Below, one piece after another: positions 62,772-64,000 of a DNA stretch of 64,000 nucleotides. This DNA is from an uncultured Succiniclasticum sp. (lineage in GTDB: Bacteria > Bacillota > Negativicutes > Acidaminococcales > Acidaminococcaceae). Position 1 is the stretch's first letter. The number at the start of each line of letters is the position of its first letter. Below the pieces are notes generated by a model. The model worked only from the letters and a program-made list of their open reading frames with translations. It searched no databases and had not been told where the DNA came from. The stretch is from contig CADCHY010000003.1 of the NCBI GenBank assembly GCA_902801365.1, positions 30,231 through 94,230 of the forward strand. The letters are read 5' to 3'. A program made the position numbers and the translations under genes.

Positions 62772-62800
62772 TTGTTAAAGCAGGTATTTATTGGTATAAT
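62772..62800 (+). promoter_or_regulatory. Sigma-70-type promoter
   Basis: TTGTTA and a perfect TATAAT with a 17-base spacer. It is not followed by a convincing coding region; a short frame of 21 codons begins 12 bases downstream without a ribosome site. Confidence 0.6.
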
Positions 62801-62806
62801 ATTTAT

Positions 62807-62947
62807 GAGCCTTGATGGTGTGCCGTTATCATTTTTCGTTGACCCGATTTTCGATTACTGTTATAATTAATATAATAAAAGAGGCTGCCCAAAATCCGGT
62901 TTTGTTGCCTTTCGGCTCAATTCCCAACGTTTGGGAGCTCTTTTTTT
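62807..62947 (+). ncRNA. Candidate small RNA (~140 nt)
   Basis: Defined only by an optimal promoter at 62772-62800 and a hairpin (ttcccaa-cgt-ttggga) followed by seven T at 62941-62947. The RNA would be highly AU-rich in its first half. No similarity to a known RNA family is recognised. Confidence 0.35.
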
Positions 62948-63141
62948 ATAGTTATAGGGCGAAAATGGAGTATCGTATAACCGACAAATTCATATCTTTT
63001 GGCTTTTTTATTGACCTTAATCAGGACGGATACGCTGAATGAAAAACTGGCACAAACGAAACATTTTTTGAGAGAAAAAGCTAAAATTTTAGAATAATAT
63101 TAAAAAAATTGAATTATTCAAAAGTATAAAATATAATTAAA

Positions 63142-63168
63142 TTGAAGTATTATATTCGCAATTATAAT
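63142..63168 (+). promoter_or_regulatory. Candidate promoter of the trimeric adhesin
   Basis: TTGAAG and TATAAT with a short (15-base) spacer, about 40 bases before the adhesin start. Confidence 0.45.
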
Positions 63169-63207
63169 GCATCACAGTTATTCTTTCAGATGACAGGAGG
63201 TACAGCC

Positions 63208-64000
63208 ATGGCAAACTTCAGGACAACCAACAAAAAACAACTGGCGGCGCGGATCCTTTGCGGTCTGCTGCTGGGCGCATATCTGACAGGCGGGTACTGC
63301 ATGCCGGTGGCGTGTAGTGCGGATTTATATGTTCATGGAAGTAGTGTTGATATTAATCCCTCGTATGCCGATACTGCTTCTGCTTGGGGCAATAACACAA
63401 AGGCCAGCGGAGAGGTTTCAACGGCGTTCGGGAATGGTACAACGGCCGCCGGCAAAGGCGCCACGGCATGGGGCTACAAAGCCAAAGCATATAGTAATTA
63501 TACAACTGCCTGGGGCTGCTCGGGTATTGCAGGCGTTGAAGGTGATGCTACGAAAGGACAGTACGCCACGGCGTTCGGGTATTGGACAAAGGCCAGCGGT
63601 GATGGTGCTTCGGCGTTCGGGGGTAGTACAACGGCCAGCGGCAATCTTTCCACGTCGTTCGGCGAATGGACAACGGCCAGTGGTGCTGCTTCCACGGCGT
63701 TCGGGTATAATACAACGGCCGAAGGCATGTCAGCCACGGCGTTCGGGTATAATACAAAGGCCAGCGGCAACAACGCCACGGCGTTCGGTTTTGGGACCGA
63801 GGCCAGCGGCAATAATGCCACGGCGTTTGGCCAGGGCACAAGAGCCATCGGTCTTGCTTCTACGGCGTTCGGCTTTAAGTCAGAGGCCATCGGGAAAAAT
63901 TCCACCGCCTTCGGTGATTCTTCCCAGGCCCTTGCGGAAAACTCCCTGGCAGCCTTGGGCGGCATAGTGGAAAAAGATGCGACGAACAGTATTGCGATAG
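63208..64000 (+). CDS. Trimeric autotransporter adhesin (YadA-like head), partial at right edge
   Basis: The open frame runs off the right edge after 264 codons. It begins MANFRTTNKKQLAARIL with a signal peptide (hydrophobic LCGLLLGAYLTGG, cleavage near CSA at about residue 40). From about residue 60 there are YadA head repeats of 14 residues on the pattern STAFGxxTTASGxx; then ALGGIVEKDATNSIAI marks a neck-like region. Such proteins form trimeric surface fibres mediating adhesion; the stalk and membrane anchor lie beyond the window. Start 63208 has a strong ribosome site (caggagg). Confidence 0.9.
   Translation, partial: MANFRTTNKKQLAARILCGLLLGAYLTGGYCMPVACSADLYVHGSSVDINPSYADTASAWGNNTKASGEVSTAFGNGTTAAGKGATAWGYKAKAYSNYTTAWGCSGIAGVEGDATKGQYATAFGYWTKASGDGASAFGGSTTASGNLSTSFGEWTTASGAASTAFGYNTTAEGMSATAFGYNTKASGNNATAFGFGTEASGNNATAFGQGTRAIGLASTAFGFKSEAIGKNSTAFGDSSQALAENSLAALGGIVEKDATNSIAI
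63385..63960 (+). repeat. Tandem 42-bp repeats encoding YadA head motifs
   Basis: About thirteen near-tandem units of 14 codons, visible at the DNA level through recurring acggcgttcggg and acaacggccagcgg. One unit (around 63505-63560, CSGIAGVEGDATKGQY) is longer than the rest. Such arrays can expand or contract by slippage. Confidence 0.85.

Larger units (their letters stand above)
62542..63207. other. Long AT-rich intergenic stretch before the adhesin
   Basis: This 666-base stretch carries no convincing protein gene. It contains a Gly/Ser-rich open frame (62573-62716, reading GGSSGGSGGGRSDDSNAGN near its end) that looks like a fragment, a consensus-like promoter (62772-62800), a hairpin with T run (62921-62947) and, at 62881, gaggctgcccaaaa, which resembles the terminal repeats of some insertion sequences. 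The remainder to the adhesin promoter is strongly AT-rich. Confidence 0.6.

Noticed and set aside
62812..63042. 76-codon plus-strand frame
   Set aside because: No ribosome site, very AT-rich, spans the hairpin with T run; looks like chance.
63385..63960. Considered as a CRISPR array because of regular repeats
   Set aside because: Unit length is 42 bp without spacers and it encodes the adhesin head motif in frame.
63317..63967. Arg/Ser/Pro-rich 216-codon frame (and the minus-strand frames at 63498 and 63548)
   Set aside because: Out-of-frame translation of the YadA head repeats; the true frame starts at 63208 and stays open to the edge.

Overview
The window looks like a piece of chromosome from a diderm Bacillota, most likely a member of the Negativicutes; genus cannot be fixed from the sequence alone. 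The translation and secretion block (ylxM-ffh-rpsP-khpA-ylqD-rimM-trmD-rplS-lepB-ylqF-rnhB-yraN-comM) has the Bacillota gene order. At the same time there is an SLH-domain porin, a classical autotransporter and a trimeric autotransporter adhesin, all of which need an outer membrane. [FeFe]-hydrogenase maturation (HydG) and nitrogenase-like proteins point to an anaerobe.

Layout. 1-2160 (minus): UPF0210/UPF0237 pair, EIIA-Glc with a HAD phosphatase, DUF2905. 2285-5447 (plus): a tautomerase with a long Lys/Ala/Glu tail, then two nitrogenase component 1-like subunits without a NifH. 5450-9300 (minus): a truncated 5'-nucleotidase, an Fe-S type cysteine-rich protein, the SLH porin, LrgAB, tRNA-Arg. 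9524-14696 (plus): hydG and a heterodimeric ABC exporter. 14713-25106 (mostly small housekeeping genes, all minus): topoisomerase III, MutM, a fused remnant of an HlyD adaptor and an ABC exporter, hypothetical genes, a nitroreductase, a GC-rich foreign-looking carboxylesterase and ComM. 25200-41003 (minus): the ribosome/SRP/SMC core block. 41236-45069: a 1277-residue autotransporter carrying a HExxH metalloprotease-like passenger, with a perfect 9-1-9 palindrome upstream. 45291-45741: five tRNAs (Leu, Cys, Gly, Phe, Asp). 45840-49885: two unknown genes and nucleoside salvage (DeoB, Bcp, uridine phosphorylase). 50170-54134: an orphan pseudopilin operon with a PilC/GspF protein but no ATPase. 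54314-57695: SLC13-type permease, LUD protein, solitary HicB, PhzF.

From 57835 to the right edge the window changes character: a tRNA-Trp-like gene with a broken anticodon stem, a serine recombinase overlapping a HIRAN-like gene, a complete Sau3AI-type GATC restriction-modification module with Vsr repair nuclease, a long AT-rich intergenic stretch with a candidate small RNA, and the start of a YadA-like adhesin. This reads as an accessory/defence island that probably extends beyond the window.

How genes work together: FtsY, Ffh and LepB are the co-translational export route; RimM, TrmD, S16, L19, YlqF, KhpA and YlqD serve ribosome assembly and tRNA modification; uridine phosphorylase and phosphopentomutase form a nucleoside-to-ribose-5-phosphate route; the Sau3AI-like nuclease, its m5C methyltransferase and Vsr form a self-contained cut/protect/repair set. 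The least explained items are the NifH-less nitrogenase-like pair, the metalloprotease-like autotransporter, the ATPase-less pseudopilin operon and the recombinase-HIRAN pair.
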